Program-made: the position numbers and the translations under genes
Source of the DNA: Leifsonia sp. Leaf336
GTDB lineage: Bacteria > Actinomycetota > Actinomycetes > Actinomycetales > Microbacteriaceae
NCBI RefSeq assembly: GCF_001423695.1
Contig: NZ_LMOZ01000001.1
Span: 1,374,443 to 1,438,442, forward strand
Direction: 5' to 3'
DNA: 64,000 bases
Part shown: positions 21,803 through 30,236 of the stretch, piece by piece
Position numbering within the stretch: the stretch's first letter is position 1
How the letters are laid out: every line of letters starts with the position of its first letter
The notes under the pieces: model-generated
What the model saw: the letters and a program-made list of their open reading frames with translations, nothing else
Databases searched by the model: none
What the model was told of the DNA's origin: nothing

Positions 21803-22999
21803 CTACGAAGCCGCTTCGGACGCGTCGTCGGGCGTTTGGCTGCTTTCCACAAACGCTTGCGCGATCGACTGTGAGGTTGCCTCAATCTGCCACGCCCGTG
21901 CGCCGTGCCGAGCGAGCGCCTCGGCGATCGAGTCGGGAGTGATCTCCGCGGGCGGTGCCCACGCCACACGGCGCAGCGTGTCGGGGGTGAGCAGGTTCTC
22001 CAACGGGAGCGAGAGCTCCTCGGCGACGGTCGTCAGAGCGGCGCGTGCGGCCTTGAGCCGGGCGTCGGCCTCCGGGTTGCGGTCGGCCCACGCCCGCGGC
22101 GGCGGCAGGGTCTCGCCGGTGCCGCGCAGCACGGGGAGGTCCTCGGTCGTGCGACCGGCCTCGATGGCCGCCCACCAGCGGTCGAGTTCGGTGCGGCTCG
22201 CGCGGCCGGTGAACTCGCGCATCGCGGCCAGAGCGCGCTTGCTGTCCGGCATCGCCTTGGCGGCGGCCGTGAGCGAGGCGTCGGGGACGAGCCGGCCCGG
22301 CGCCACATCGAGCTGGCGCGCGAGGGCGTCGCGGCTCGTCCAGAGCTCGCGGGCGACGGCGAGGTTGCGGATGCCGCGGATCGAGTGGATGCCGGACAGC
22401 CGCCTCCACGGTTCGCTGCGCTGCACGGCGAGCTCCCGCGTCAGCTCGTCGGCGAACTCCTGCCGGGCGATCTCGATCTTGCCCGCCTCGTCCAGGAGGC
22501 CGGCGATCGCGTCACGGAGGTCGGGGAGGAGCTCCACGTCGAGCGCGGCGTAGTCGAGCCAGGGCTCCGGAAGCGGGCGCGTCGACCAGTCGGCCGCGCT
22601 GTGCTCCTTGGCGAGGTGGATGTCGAGCAGCTCCTCCACCACGGTGCCGAGTCCGACGCGCGGCATCCCGAGCAGCCGGGCGGCGAGCTCGGTGTCGAAG
22701 ATGCTGACAGGGTCGAGTCCCACCTCGCGCAGGCAGGTCAGGTCCTGCGTGGCGGCGTGCAGCACCCACTCGTCGCTCGCGATGGCCTCGTTCAGCTCGT
22801 CGAAACGGCCGATCGCGGGCGGGTCGAACAGGAACGTCCCCGAGCCGCGCCGGAACATCTGGATGAGGTAGGCGCGCTGCGAGTAGCGGAAGCCGCTCGC
22901 ACGCTCGGCGTCGACAGCGATCGGCCCGTGTCCTGCGACGAGCAGGTCGACTGCCGCGCGGTAGCCGTCGCGGGTGTCGATGACGGTGTGTTCAGCCAC
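21803..22999 (-). CDS. rnd: ribonuclease D
   Basis: A 398-residue 3'-to-5' exoribonuclease involved in tRNA 3'-end trimming. The N-terminal DEDD nuclease domain shows motif I (VDAER), motif II (HAATQDLTCL) and motif III (DYAALDVELL). It is followed by an HRDC domain (about residues 205-285) and a C-terminal helical region. The start overlaps the 3' end of the DUF3000 gene by 8 bases, so the two are coupled. Confidence 0.92.
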   Translation of the reverse strand: MAEHTVIDTRDGYRAAVDLLVAGHGPIAVDAERASGFRYSQRAYLIQMFRRGSGTFLFDPPAIGRFDELNEAIASDEWVLHAATQDLTCLREVGLDPVSIFDTELAARLLGMPRVGLGTVVEELLDIHLAKEHSAADWSTRPLPEPWLDYAALDVELLPDLRDAIAGLLDEAGKIEIARQEFADELTRELAVQRSEPWRRLSGIHSIRGIRNLAVARELWTSRDALARQLDVAPGRLVPDASLTAAAKAMPDSKRALAAMREFTGRASRTELDRWWAAIEAGRTTEDLPVLRGTGETLPPPRAWADRNPEADARLKAARAALTTVAEELSLPLENLLTPDTLRRVAWAPPAEITPDSIAEALARHGARAWQIEATSQSIAQAFVESSQTPDDASEAAS

Positions 23000-23606
23000 G
23001 CGGTGACCGTCTCGTGTTCAGCAGGCTCACGCCCTCTCCTGTCGGCGGGAGGCCTGCCAGCATGCAGAGCAGCTCGCCCCAGCCTTCGACGTGCGCGGCG
23101 AGGTCGGTCTCCAACGGGCTCCAGGAGGCCCGGAGCTCGATCTGGGCGCCGTCGCCCTGGCTGGCGAGCTCGCCGAAGCCGGTGGAGATGATCTTGGTCG
23201 CGGTGCCGCTGGCCGCGGTATAGCTCGCGTGCCGGGCGTCGAGCGCGTCGACGAGCCACGACCAGGTGACGTCGGCGAGGAACGGGTCGAGTCCGATATC
23301 GGTCTCCAGCGGCGCCTGCGCGAAGCAGACGACGCGGAACGGTCCTCCCCATGCCTCGGGCTCGTCGGGGTCGTAGAGCAGGATGAAGCGTCCGGTTCCG
23401 AGGTCGGAGTCGTCTCCGTGCCGAGCCGGGCGCACATCGGCGGCCAGCGCCACGGAGAAGGGTGCGAGCTGCGCCGGCGCGGGGATCTCCGTGACCACGA
23501 GCTCCGGGCGTGCGTGAGCGCTGCGGATCGATTGCAGCGCTGCCCGGTACTCCGCCGGAAGGTGCGGCTCCCCGGGCTGGTGCGGGGTCGAGGTTGGTGT
23601 CGACAC
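22992..23606 (-). CDS. DUF3000 family protein
   Basis: A 204-residue soluble protein of unknown function, matching the DUF3000 family found beside RNase D in actinobacteria. The conserved core runs from PAQLAPFSVAL to GWGELLCMLAGLPP. The GTG at 23606 is chosen because TAGTGT lies 7 bases before it, while further upstream in-frame codons lack any initiation signal. Overlap with rnd suggests a functional link to RNA processing, by inference only. Confidence 0.82.
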   Translation of the reverse strand: MSTPTSTPHQPGEPHLPAEYRAALQSIRSAHARPELVVTEIPAPAQLAPFSVALAADVRPARHGDDSDLGTGRFILLYDPDEPEAWGGPFRVVCFAQAPLETDIGLDPFLADVTWSWLVDALDARHASYTAASGTATKIISTGFGELASQGDGAQIELRASWSPLETDLAAHVEGWGELLCMLAGLPPTGEGVSLLNTRRSPRG

Positions 23607-23613
23607 GCTACGA

Positions 23614-23619
23614 ACACTA
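23614..23619 (-). promoter_or_regulatory. -10 element of leaderless DUF3000-rnd operon
   Basis: On the minus strand TAGTGT ends 7 bases before the GTG at 23606, with no ribosome site. Confidence 0.4.
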
Positions 23620-23694
23620 GAAGCCTTTGGGGGCTCGCATCGGTAAGGCACGCCGCCTGGGGATGTCCTGAAGACACGCGTCGGCGGCCCCGGC

Positions 23695-23700
23695 TACGCT
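23695..23700 (+). promoter_or_regulatory. -10 element of leaderless hydrolase gene
   Basis: TACGCT ends 7 bases before the ATG at 23708; no ribosome site is present. Confidence 0.45.
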
Positions 23701-23707
23701 GTGGCCC

Positions 23708-24955
23708 ATGGCGGCGACCAGCAGCGGATCCGGCGGACACAGCGCGTTCGGCAAGGCAGTCGGCGTCACGGCCGCGATCGCCGGGGGGCTCGTGCTCCTG
23801 ACAGCGGCCGGCGCCGGGTACGCGATGGCTCGCGTCGCCCGTACCGTCATCACCCCGGTGCGCCGGCGTCCGCTGCGGGAGGTCGTCCGCGCCGTCGATC
23901 TGGCAGCCGGCACGATCACCCTGCGGGACACCCCGGACGCCGCGATGCCGGGCCGCTTCGGGATCTGGTTCGGCTCCGAGTCCGGGTACGCCAAGCTCGG
24001 CGGCCTCCTGGAGCGCCGCGACGGGGAGGTCGTCCGCGAGCTCGAACGGGTCGAGTTCGGCGACCTCGGCCCCGGCCGGGCGCGGATCAGCGGCTACTAC
24101 TACCTCGACCCGGAGGAGCTCGGCCTGCCGGTCGAGAGCGTCGGGATCGAGACCGACCTCGGAGCGGCGCCGGCGTGGGTGTTCCCCGCGGCCGACGACG
24201 CGGGCCCGGGCCGCTGGGTCATCCAGGTGCACGGCTGGGGCGCCACCCGCCAGGAAGGCCTGCGCGCGGTGCGCACCTTCCACGACGCCGGCTACACCTG
24301 CCTGCTCGCCTCGTACCGCAACGACGGCGACGCGCCGGCGAGCGCCGACCGCCGCTACGGTCTCGGCGGCACGGAGTGGCGCGACATCGATGCCGCCATC
24401 CGCTACGCGGCCTCCCAGGGGGCGCGCTCGATCGTGCTGATGGGCTGGTCGATGGGCGGAGCGGTCGTGCTGCAGACCGTGACCCGCTCCCAGAACCTCG
24501 GGCTCGTGACCGGCCTCGTGCTCGAGTCGCCGGTGATCGACTGGGTCGACACACTGGAGTACCAGGCCAACCTGCTGCGCCTCCCCGACCCCATCGCGCG
24601 CGGTGCGATCCGGCTGATCGAGGCCGACTGGAGCGGCCCGATCACGGGCCTCGGCGCCCCGATCGACCTGCGCAGCATGGACTTCGTCGCGCGTGCCGCC
24701 GACCTCAGCCTCCCGATGCTGGTGCTCCACAGCGAAGACGACGCGTTCGTGCCCGACTCCGGCTCGCGGGCACTCGCGAAGGCGCGGAGCGACATCGTCA
24801 CGTTCGTGCCATTCACCGTCGCGCTGCACACCAAGCTCTGGAACTACGACGAAGCGAAGTGGACCTCGGCGATCCGGGAGTGGCTGGAGGCGCAGGGATT
24901 GGAGGCGCAGCAGCCGGAGGCGGACCGGCCGCAGGCCGAAGGCCCTGACGCGTGA
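23708..24955 (+). CDS. membrane-anchored alpha/beta hydrolase
   Basis: A 415-residue protein. One hydrophobic helix (about residues 16-38) anchors it or acts as an uncleaved signal. The hydrolase domain starts near residue 155 (WVIQVHGWGATRQEG oxyanion region), with nucleophile Ser248 in GWSMGG, a catalytic Asp in SEDDAFVP and a His in ALHTKLWN. The substrate is unknown. The last about 15 residues are a repetitive Glu/Gln/Ala tail. Its stop shares four bases with the start of the LD-carboxypeptidase gene, so the two are cotranscribed. Confidence 0.88.
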   Translation: MAATSSGSGGHSAFGKAVGVTAAIAGGLVLLTAAGAGYAMARVARTVITPVRRRPLREVVRAVDLAAGTITLRDTPDAAMPGRFGIWFGSESGYAKLGGLLERRDGEVVRELERVEFGDLGPGRARISGYYYLDPEELGLPVESVGIETDLGAAPAWVFPAADDAGPGRWVIQVHGWGATRQEGLRAVRTFHDAGYTCLLASYRNDGDAPASADRRYGLGGTEWRDIDAAIRYAASQGARSIVLMGWSMGGAVVLQTVTRSQNLGLVTGLVLESPVIDWVDTLEYQANLLRLPDPIARGAIRLIEADWSGPITGLGAPIDLRSMDFVARAADLSLPMLVLHSEDDAFVPDSGSRALAKARSDIVTFVPFTVALHTKLWNYDEAKWTSAIREWLEAQGLEAQQPEADRPQAEGPDA

Positions 24956-26013
24956 GCGCCCCGCACCGGCCGGTCGTCCCTCCCGCGGCCCGGCCGGGCG
25001 ACCGCATCGCCGTCGTCTCGCCGTCGTTCGCCGCCCCCGGCCGCTGGCCGGCTGTGCACGAGCAGGCGATGCGCAGGCTTCACGAGCTGACCGGCCTCGT
25101 GCCGGTGGAGTACCCGACCACACGACAGGTCGGCGCCTCGCCCGAGGAGCGCGCGCGAGACCTCAACGCCGCCTTCGCGGATCCGGACATCCGGGCGCTC
25201 ATCGTGACGCTCGGCGGCGACGACCAGCTCCGCGTGATCCCGCACCTCGACCGGGAGGCCGTGCTGGCCGACCCGAAGCCGTTCCTCGGCTACAGCGACA
25301 ACACGAACCTCCTCAACTGGCTGTGGGGCACCGGCGTCGGCGCGTTCTACGGCGGCAGCACGCAGGTGCAGCTCGGCCCCGGCCCGCACGTCCACGACAT
25401 CCACGTGCGGTCACTGCGCGCGGCGCTGCTCGGCGGCGGTCCGCTCGAGCTCACCGACCCGGGGGACTCGGAGGACTTCGGCGTCGACTGGGGCGACCCG
25501 CGTGCGCTCGCCGAGACCGGCGAGCGCGAGCCGACGGAGGGCTTCTCCTGGGCCGGCCCCGCTCGCAGCGTCACCGGGGCCACCTGGGGCGGCTGCCTGG
25601 AGGTCATCGACTGGATTCTGCTCGCCGACCGCTTCCCGTTCCCGCCGTCGGCGCTGGAGGGTGCCGTGCTCCTGCTGGAGACCAGCGAGCTGACGCCGCC
25701 CGCGCACTGGGTGCGCTACACGCTCCGTGCCTTGGGCGAGCGCGGCCTCCTCGCCCCGCTCGCGGGCGTCCTGGCCGCGCGACCGCCGGTGAGCACGTTC
25801 GAGCACCGACCGGATGCGACCGAGCGGGAGCGGCTGCGCGCGGCCCAGCGCGACGCGGTGATCGAGACGGTCGCCGAATACAACCCCGACGCGGTCGTCT
25901 GCGTCGGCGTGCCGTTCGGACACACCTCGCCGCAGTGGATCGTGCCGTACGGCGGCAGGATCACGCTGGACGGCGTGCGCAGGCGCGTGTTCGCCGACTA
26001 CGGGAAGCCCTAG
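24952..26013 (+). CDS. S66 family peptidase (LD-carboxypeptidase / MccF-like)
   Basis: A 353-residue serine peptidase of family S66, which includes murein LD-carboxypeptidases and the microcin C resistance protein MccF. The nucleophile loop GYSDNTNLLNWL is preceded by LGGDDQLRVIPHLD, and the C-terminal His lies in GVPFGHTSPQWIVPYG. No signal peptide is visible, so it acts in the cytoplasm, in peptidoglycan recycling or in clearing aminoacyl-nucleotide antibiotics; the sequence does not decide between these. The GTG start overlaps the previous stop (GTGA). Its stop shares CTAG with the convergent sufE-like gene. Confidence 0.88.
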   Translation: MSAPHRPVVPPAARPGDRIAVVSPSFAAPGRWPAVHEQAMRRLHELTGLVPVEYPTTRQVGASPEERARDLNAAFADPDIRALIVTLGGDDQLRVIPHLDREAVLADPKPFLGYSDNTNLLNWLWGTGVGAFYGGSTQVQLGPGPHVHDIHVRSLRAALLGGGPLELTDPGDSEDFGVDWGDPRALAETGEREPTEGFSWAGPARSVTGATWGGCLEVIDWILLADRFPFPPSALEGAVLLLETSELTPPAHWVRYTLRALGERGLLAPLAGVLAARPPVSTFEHRPDATERERLRAAQRDAVIETVAEYNPDAVVCVGVPFGHTSPQWIVPYGGRITLDGVRRRVFADYGKP

Positions 26014-26444
26014 GCGGCCACCTTCGCCCGCACCTGCCGCTTGGTGCGTCCCAGCAGCGCCGACATCCCGCGGATGCGCAGCGGCGAGACCGCCTGGGTC
26101 AGGCCGAGCGTGTTCGGGAAGTCGTCGGGCACCGCGAGCACCTCCTCTGCCGTGAGCCCCGCGAGGCCCTGCACCAGGATCGAGGCGAAACCGCGCGTGG
26201 TCGGGGCCTCCTTGGGGGCGGTGGCGTAGAGGTGCACGACGTTCGCGTCGTCCACCTCGACGAAGATGAACACCGGAGCCTGGCACTCCTCGACGCGTTC
26301 GAGGAGGTCGGGGTGGTCGCGGTAGCGCTCCGGGAGCTCGGGCAGCTCATCGGAGAACTCCAGGAGCAGCTGGAGGCGGTCGTTCTGCTCCAGCGCTTGG
26401 AAGTCGTCGCGGATCTCGGCGAGCGTGCCGGTGAGGGCGGTCAT
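26010..26444 (-). CDS. sufE: SufE family sulfur acceptor
   Basis: A 144-residue Fe-S cluster assembly protein that accepts persulfide sulfur from a cysteine desulfurase. The active-site Cys54 sits in the conserved ECQAPVF segment, followed by TRGFASILVQGL and the LGL-rich C-terminus typical of the family. It is followed on the same strand side by the rhodanese gene (33 bases upstream), both sulfur-transfer proteins. TAGCCT 6 bases before the ATG suggests its own leaderless promoter. Confidence 0.92.
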   Translation of the reverse strand: MTALTGTLAEIRDDFQALEQNDRLQLLLEFSDELPELPERYRDHPDLLERVEECQAPVFIFVEVDDANVVHLYATAPKEAPTTRGFASILVQGLAGLTAEEVLAVPDDFPNTLGLTQAVSPLRIRGMSALLGRTKRQVRAKVAA

Positions 26445-26450
26445 CCTTCA

Positions 26451-26456
26451 AGGCTA
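26451..26456 (-). promoter_or_regulatory. -10 element of leaderless sufE
   Basis: On the minus strand TAGCCT ends 6 bases before the ATG at 26444. Confidence 0.45.
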
Positions 26457-26478
26457 CCTTCGCCGGAGGACCGCACGG

Positions 26479-27396
26479 TCAGAGCGCCGGAACCTCACCC
26501 GGCTGCGTGCCTGTCACGATCGGCACCCGCACCGCAGAGCCCCACTCGGTCCACGAGCCGTCGTAGTTGCGCACGTTCTCGAAGCCGAGCAGGTGGGTGA
26601 GCACGAACCAGGTGTGGCTGGAGCGCTCGCCGATGCGGCAGTACGCCACGACCTCGTCGCCGGGCTTCAGGCCGGCATCGCCCAGGTAGACGGCCTCCAG
26701 ATCGGCACGTCGCTTGAACGTCGCGTCCGGCGCGGCGGCGCGCGCCCACGGCACGGACGCCGCGGACGGGATGTGGCCGGCCCGGAGCGCGCCCTCTGTC
26801 GGGTAGCCGGGGATCTCGGTGCGCTCGCCGCTGTACTCCTCGGGCGAGCGGACGTCGATCAGCGCCCCTCCACCCGAACGGACGAGCCTGAGGTGGGCGA
26901 GCACGTCCTCCTTGAAGGCGCGGATGGTGTGGTCGTCGCGCTCGACGACCGGGTATTCCACCGCCGCGGGAGACGGGACCTCGCGCGTGGTCTCCCGGCC
27001 TTCCGCGATCCACTTGTCGCGGCCGCCGTCGAGCAGGCGGACGTCCTCGTGGCCGAAGAGGGTGAACACCCACAGCGCGTAGGCCGCCCACCAGTTGTTC
27101 TTGTCGCCGTAGATGACGACGGTGGTGTCGCGGGCGATGCCCTTGGAGCCGAGCAGCTCGGCGAAACGCTCCGGGCTCACGTAGTCGCGCACGACCGGGT
27201 CGTTGAGGTCGGTGTGCCAGTCGATCTTGACCGCGCCGGGGATGTGGCCGGTGTCATAGAGGAGCACGTCCTCGTCGGATTCCACGACGACCAGTCCGGG
27301 TTCGCCGAGGTGCTCCGCGAGCCAGCCGGTGCTGACCAGGCGTTCGGGGTGGGCGTAGCCGGCGAAGTCGGGCGACGGGTCGGTGGCGATGGCCAT
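26479..27396 (-). CDS. sseA: thiosulfate sulfurtransferase (two-domain rhodanese)
   Basis: A 305-residue protein with two rhodanese domains. The N-terminal domain (about 15-135) lacks an active cysteine; the C-terminal domain has the persulfide-carrying Cys in [14 protein letters not shown]. It transfers sulfur from thiosulfate or mercaptopyruvate to a thiol acceptor. It lies directly upstream of sufE on the same strand, a recurring actinobacterial pair. AAGGA lies 9 bases before the ATG. Confidence 0.92.
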   Translation of the reverse strand: MAIATDPSPDFAGYAHPERLVSTGWLAEHLGEPGLVVVESDEDVLLYDTGHIPGAVKIDWHTDLNDPVVRDYVSPERFAELLGSKGIARDTTVVIYGDKNNWWAAYALWVFTLFGHEDVRLLDGGRDKWIAEGRETTREVPSPAAVEYPVVERDDHTIRAFKEDVLAHLRLVRSGGGALIDVRSPEEYSGERTEIPGYPTEGALRAGHIPSAASVPWARAAAPDATFKRRADLEAVYLGDAGLKPGDEVVAYCRIGERSSHTWFVLTHLLGFENVRNYDGSWTEWGSAVRVPIVTGTQPGEVPAL

Positions 27397-27549
27397 GCTG
27401 CTGATCCTTACGGCTTAGGCTGGAACCCTGCGATTTCGCGGGGCGCGACCTCCAGGCTACGCGGCGTGCCGCACCCGCAGGACGCCCCGTCAACACTTCG
27501 ACACAAAAACGACGACACAGCCACGACGACCGAAGGTGCACACCCCGCC

Positions 27550-28605
27550 ATGACGTTCGAGACGACCGGAGCCCTGCCCCGCCTCGCTGACCGCTCGCCG
27601 CAGATCACCGGCGCCGAGATCGCCGCGAGCCTGGTGCCGCCGTCGCAGTTCGAGCACGCGACCTTCGACTCGTATCGTCCCGACCACGACTACCCCTCGC
27701 AGTCCGAGGCCGTCGCCACGCTCAAGCTGTTCGCCAAGTCGTGGGAGCCGCAGCGGCCCGCCGGGCTGTTCAGCCGCAGCCGAAAGAAGGTGGAGGCCAT
27801 GAAGCCGGGCGTCTACCTCGACGGCGGCTTCGGCGTCGGCAAGACCCACCTCCTCGCCGCCCTGTGGCACGAGGCCCCCGGGCCCAAGTACTTCGGCACG
27901 TTCATCGAGTACACCGCCCTCGTCGGCGCACTCGGCTACGCGGGTGCGGTGCAGTTGCTGAAGGGCTCCACGCTGATCTGCATCGACGAGTTCGAGCTCG
28001 ACGACCCGGGCGACACGATGATGATGACCCGGATGCTGGGCGAGCTGGTGGCCTCCGGAACCCGCATCGCCGCCACCAGCAACACCCCGCCGAACGCGCT
28101 CGGCGAGGGCCGGTTCGCCGCGAGCGACTTCCTGCGGGAGATCCAGTCGCTGTCGGCCAACTTCCAGACCCTCCGCATCGACGGCCTCGACTACCGTCGC
28201 CGCGACACGACCGGGTCCGCCATCACGGTCGACGCCGGCGAGTACGACCGGGTGCTGACCGCGCTCGCCGACCGCGGCGAGACCGTTACCAGCGACACCT
28301 TCGACGCGCTCATCGCGCACCTGGCGACGGTGCACCCCTCGCGCTACATCAAGATGCTCGACGGCGTCGACGTCATCGGCCTGGCCGACGTCCACGTGCT
28401 CCACGACCAGATGGCGGCGCTGCGCCTGGTCGCGTTCATCGACCGCGTCTACGACGCCGAGATCCCGGTCGTGCAGACCGGCACGCCGCTGAACGACGTC
28501 TTCGACGACGAGATGCTCGGCGGCGGCTACCGCAAGAAGTACCTCCGCTCGGTCTCGCGCATGATCGCGCTGACCGCGGGGGAGCTGCCGCCGCACGACG
28601 AGTGA
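27550..28605 (+). CDS. zapE: ZapE/AFG1-family ATPase
   Basis: A 351-residue P-loop ATPase of the AFG1/ZapE family, linked in other organisms to cell division or protein quality control at the membrane. Walker A is GGFGVGKTHLL (about residues 94-104), Walker B is LICIDEFELDD, and a sensor region ATSNTPPNALGEGRF follows. The ATG at 27550 is chosen at the start of family homology (ITGAEIAASLVPP); longer in-frame starts would cover the opposite sseA gene. It is divergent from sseA. Confidence 0.88.
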   Translation: MTFETTGALPRLADRSPQITGAEIAASLVPPSQFEHATFDSYRPDHDYPSQSEAVATLKLFAKSWEPQRPAGLFSRSRKKVEAMKPGVYLDGGFGVGKTHLLAALWHEAPGPKYFGTFIEYTALVGALGYAGAVQLLKGSTLICIDEFELDDPGDTMMMTRMLGELVASGTRIAATSNTPPNALGEGRFAASDFLREIQSLSANFQTLRIDGLDYRRRDTTGSAITVDAGEYDRVLTALADRGETVTSDTFDALIAHLATVHPSRYIKMLDGVDVIGLADVHVLHDQMAALRLVAFIDRVYDAEIPVVQTGTPLNDVFDDEMLGGGYRKKYLRSVSRMIALTAGELPPHDE

Positions 28606-28675
28606 CGCGGCATCTTCCTCTCCTCGGCGGATTCGTGGAGGCACGAAACAGACTGTTTACACAGCACAGGATCGC

Positions 28676-28713
28676 GTAACACCGACGAAACACCAGCATC
28701 CCGCACCCGAAAC
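28676..28713 (+). promoter_or_regulatory. GlnR-type operator upstream of amt
   Basis: GTAAC-N6-GAAAC (28676-28691) exactly matches the actinobacterial GlnR a/b half-site pair. A second pair in perfect 11-bp register follows: ATCCC (degenerate, 3 of 5) at 28698-28702, N6, then GAAAC at 28709-28713. It lies 100-137 bases before the amt start, suggesting nitrogen-limitation control. Confidence 0.65.
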
Positions 28714-28812
28714 CTCCCGCGATCAGACTGGCTCCACCCCGAAGCGCCCGGCTCGGCTCCGATGAGCTCGAACCCACCCCCAGGGCGTCGCACAGAGAGG
28801 TAGAGATCCGGC

Positions 28813-30087
28813 ATGGTGTTGCACACAGCAGCGGACTACGCAGCCACAGGTACCGTCAATTCCCTGTGGCTGCTCGTGGCCGCAGCACTCGTTCTTCTGA
28901 TGACGCCCGGCGTCGCGTTCTTCTACGGCGGCATGGTCCGCGCCAAGAGCGTGGTGTCGATGATGATGATGAGCTTCGGCGCGATGGCCATCGTCGGCGT
29001 GCTCTGGGTCGTCTACGGCTACGGCCTGGCCTTCGGCACTCCGCTCATCCCGCACGTCCTCGGCACTCCCGACCTGTTCCTGTCCAGCCTGATGGGCAAA
29101 GACGGCATGACACCCGACCTCGGAGGCCTCGCCTTCGCGGGCTTCCAGGCCACCTTCGCCATCATCACGGTGGCGCTGATCTCCGGTGCCATCGCCGACC
29201 GGGCGAAGTTCGGCTCGTGGATGGTCTTCGCCGGGGTCTGGGTGACGGTCGTCTACTTCCCGGTCGCGTTTTGGGTGTTCAACCTGTCGCAGGGCTGGAT
29301 CGTCTCGATCCTCCACGTGAACGACTTCGCCGGCGGCACGGCGGTGCACATCAACGCCGGTGCGGCGGGCCTCGCCCTGGCCCTGGTGCTCGGCAAGCGC
29401 GTCGGGTTCTCGAAGGGCATGAGCAAGCCGCACAACGTGCCGCTGACGCTTCTCGGCGCCGCGCTGCTGTGGTTCGGCTGGTTCGGCTTCAACGCCGGCT
29501 CGGAGGCCGCGGTCGACGGTGTCGCCGCGATCGCCTGGATCAACACCCTGGCCGCCCCCGCCGCCGCGACCATCGGCTGGCTGATCGTGGAGAAGATCAA
29601 GGACGGCAAGCCCACCTCGATCGGCGCCGCCTCCGGCGCGGTCGCGGGCCTGGTCGCGATCACCCCGGCCTGTAACATCCTGACCCCGGGCTTCGCCATC
29701 CTGCTCGGCCTGGTCGCCGGCGCCGTCTGCGCGGTCGCCATCGACCTGAAGTTCAAGCTCGGCTTCGACGACTCCCTCGACGTGGTCGGCATCCACCTCA
29801 TCGGCGGTCTCGTCGGCACCCTGTGGATCGGCTTCTTCGGCTTCACCCACATCGACGGCGACGCCACCAAGCCGTTCTCGAGCCTCTGGTACGGCGGCAG
29901 CTGGGTGCAGCTGGGTGCCCAGGCACTCGGCGCCTTCAGCGTCCTGATCTACTCGTTCGTCCTGGCCTACGCCATCGGCTGGGTCATCCAGAAGACCATG
30001 GGCTTCCGGATCAAGAACGAGGACGAGCTGGCCGGCGTCGACACCGTCGTGCACGGCGAGGAGGGCTACTCGCTCGAGACGGTCTGA
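28813..30087 (+). CDS. amt: ammonium transporter Amt
   Basis: A 424-residue integral membrane ammonium channel of the Amt/MEP/Rh family with 11 helices. All pore residues are present: Phe115 (FQATFA), Asp171 and His179 (NDFAGGTAVH), Phe226 (GWFGFNAGS) and His328 (VVGIHLIGG). It moves NH4+/NH3 into the cell. A roughly 200-base leader contains a GlnR-like operator; a GAGAGG ribosome site precedes the ATG. No PII (glnK) gene follows, unlike many amt operons; a divergent paralogue follows after a strong terminator. Confidence 0.96.
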   Translation: MVLHTAADYAATGTVNSLWLLVAAALVLLMTPGVAFFYGGMVRAKSVVSMMMMSFGAMAIVGVLWVVYGYGLAFGTPLIPHVLGTPDLFLSSLMGKDGMTPDLGGLAFAGFQATFAIITVALISGAIADRAKFGSWMVFAGVWVTVVYFPVAFWVFNLSQGWIVSILHVNDFAGGTAVHINAGAAGLALALVLGKRVGFSKGMSKPHNVPLTLLGAALLWFGWFGFNAGSEAAVDGVAAIAWINTLAAPAAATIGWLIVEKIKDGKPTSIGAASGAVAGLVAITPACNILTPGFAILLGLVAGAVCAVAIDLKFKLGFDDSLDVVGIHLIGGLVGTLWIGFFGFTHIDGDATKPFSSLWYGGSWVQLGAQALGAFSVLIYSFVLAYAIGWVIQKTMGFRIKNEDELAGVDTVVHGEEGYSLETV

Positions 30088-30115
30088 CCGCTCGGCTCGA
30101 CACAGCACCTGGCAC

Positions 30116-30153
30116 ACGGACGGGGTGCCGCCTTCGGGCGGTGCCCCGTCCGT
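30116..30153 (+). terminator. amt terminator
   Basis: A 17-bp stem (two G-U pairs, arms 30116-30132 and 30137-30153) closed by a TTCG tetraloop, 29 bases after the amt stop. Confidence 0.85.
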
Positions 30154-30236
30154 CGTTCGCGCGGCCCGGTCTGGAGGCCGGGCTAGGCGGGAGGCGACGG
30201 CTAGGGTAAGGGAGTCACGGAGGACGAAGGAGCGGG

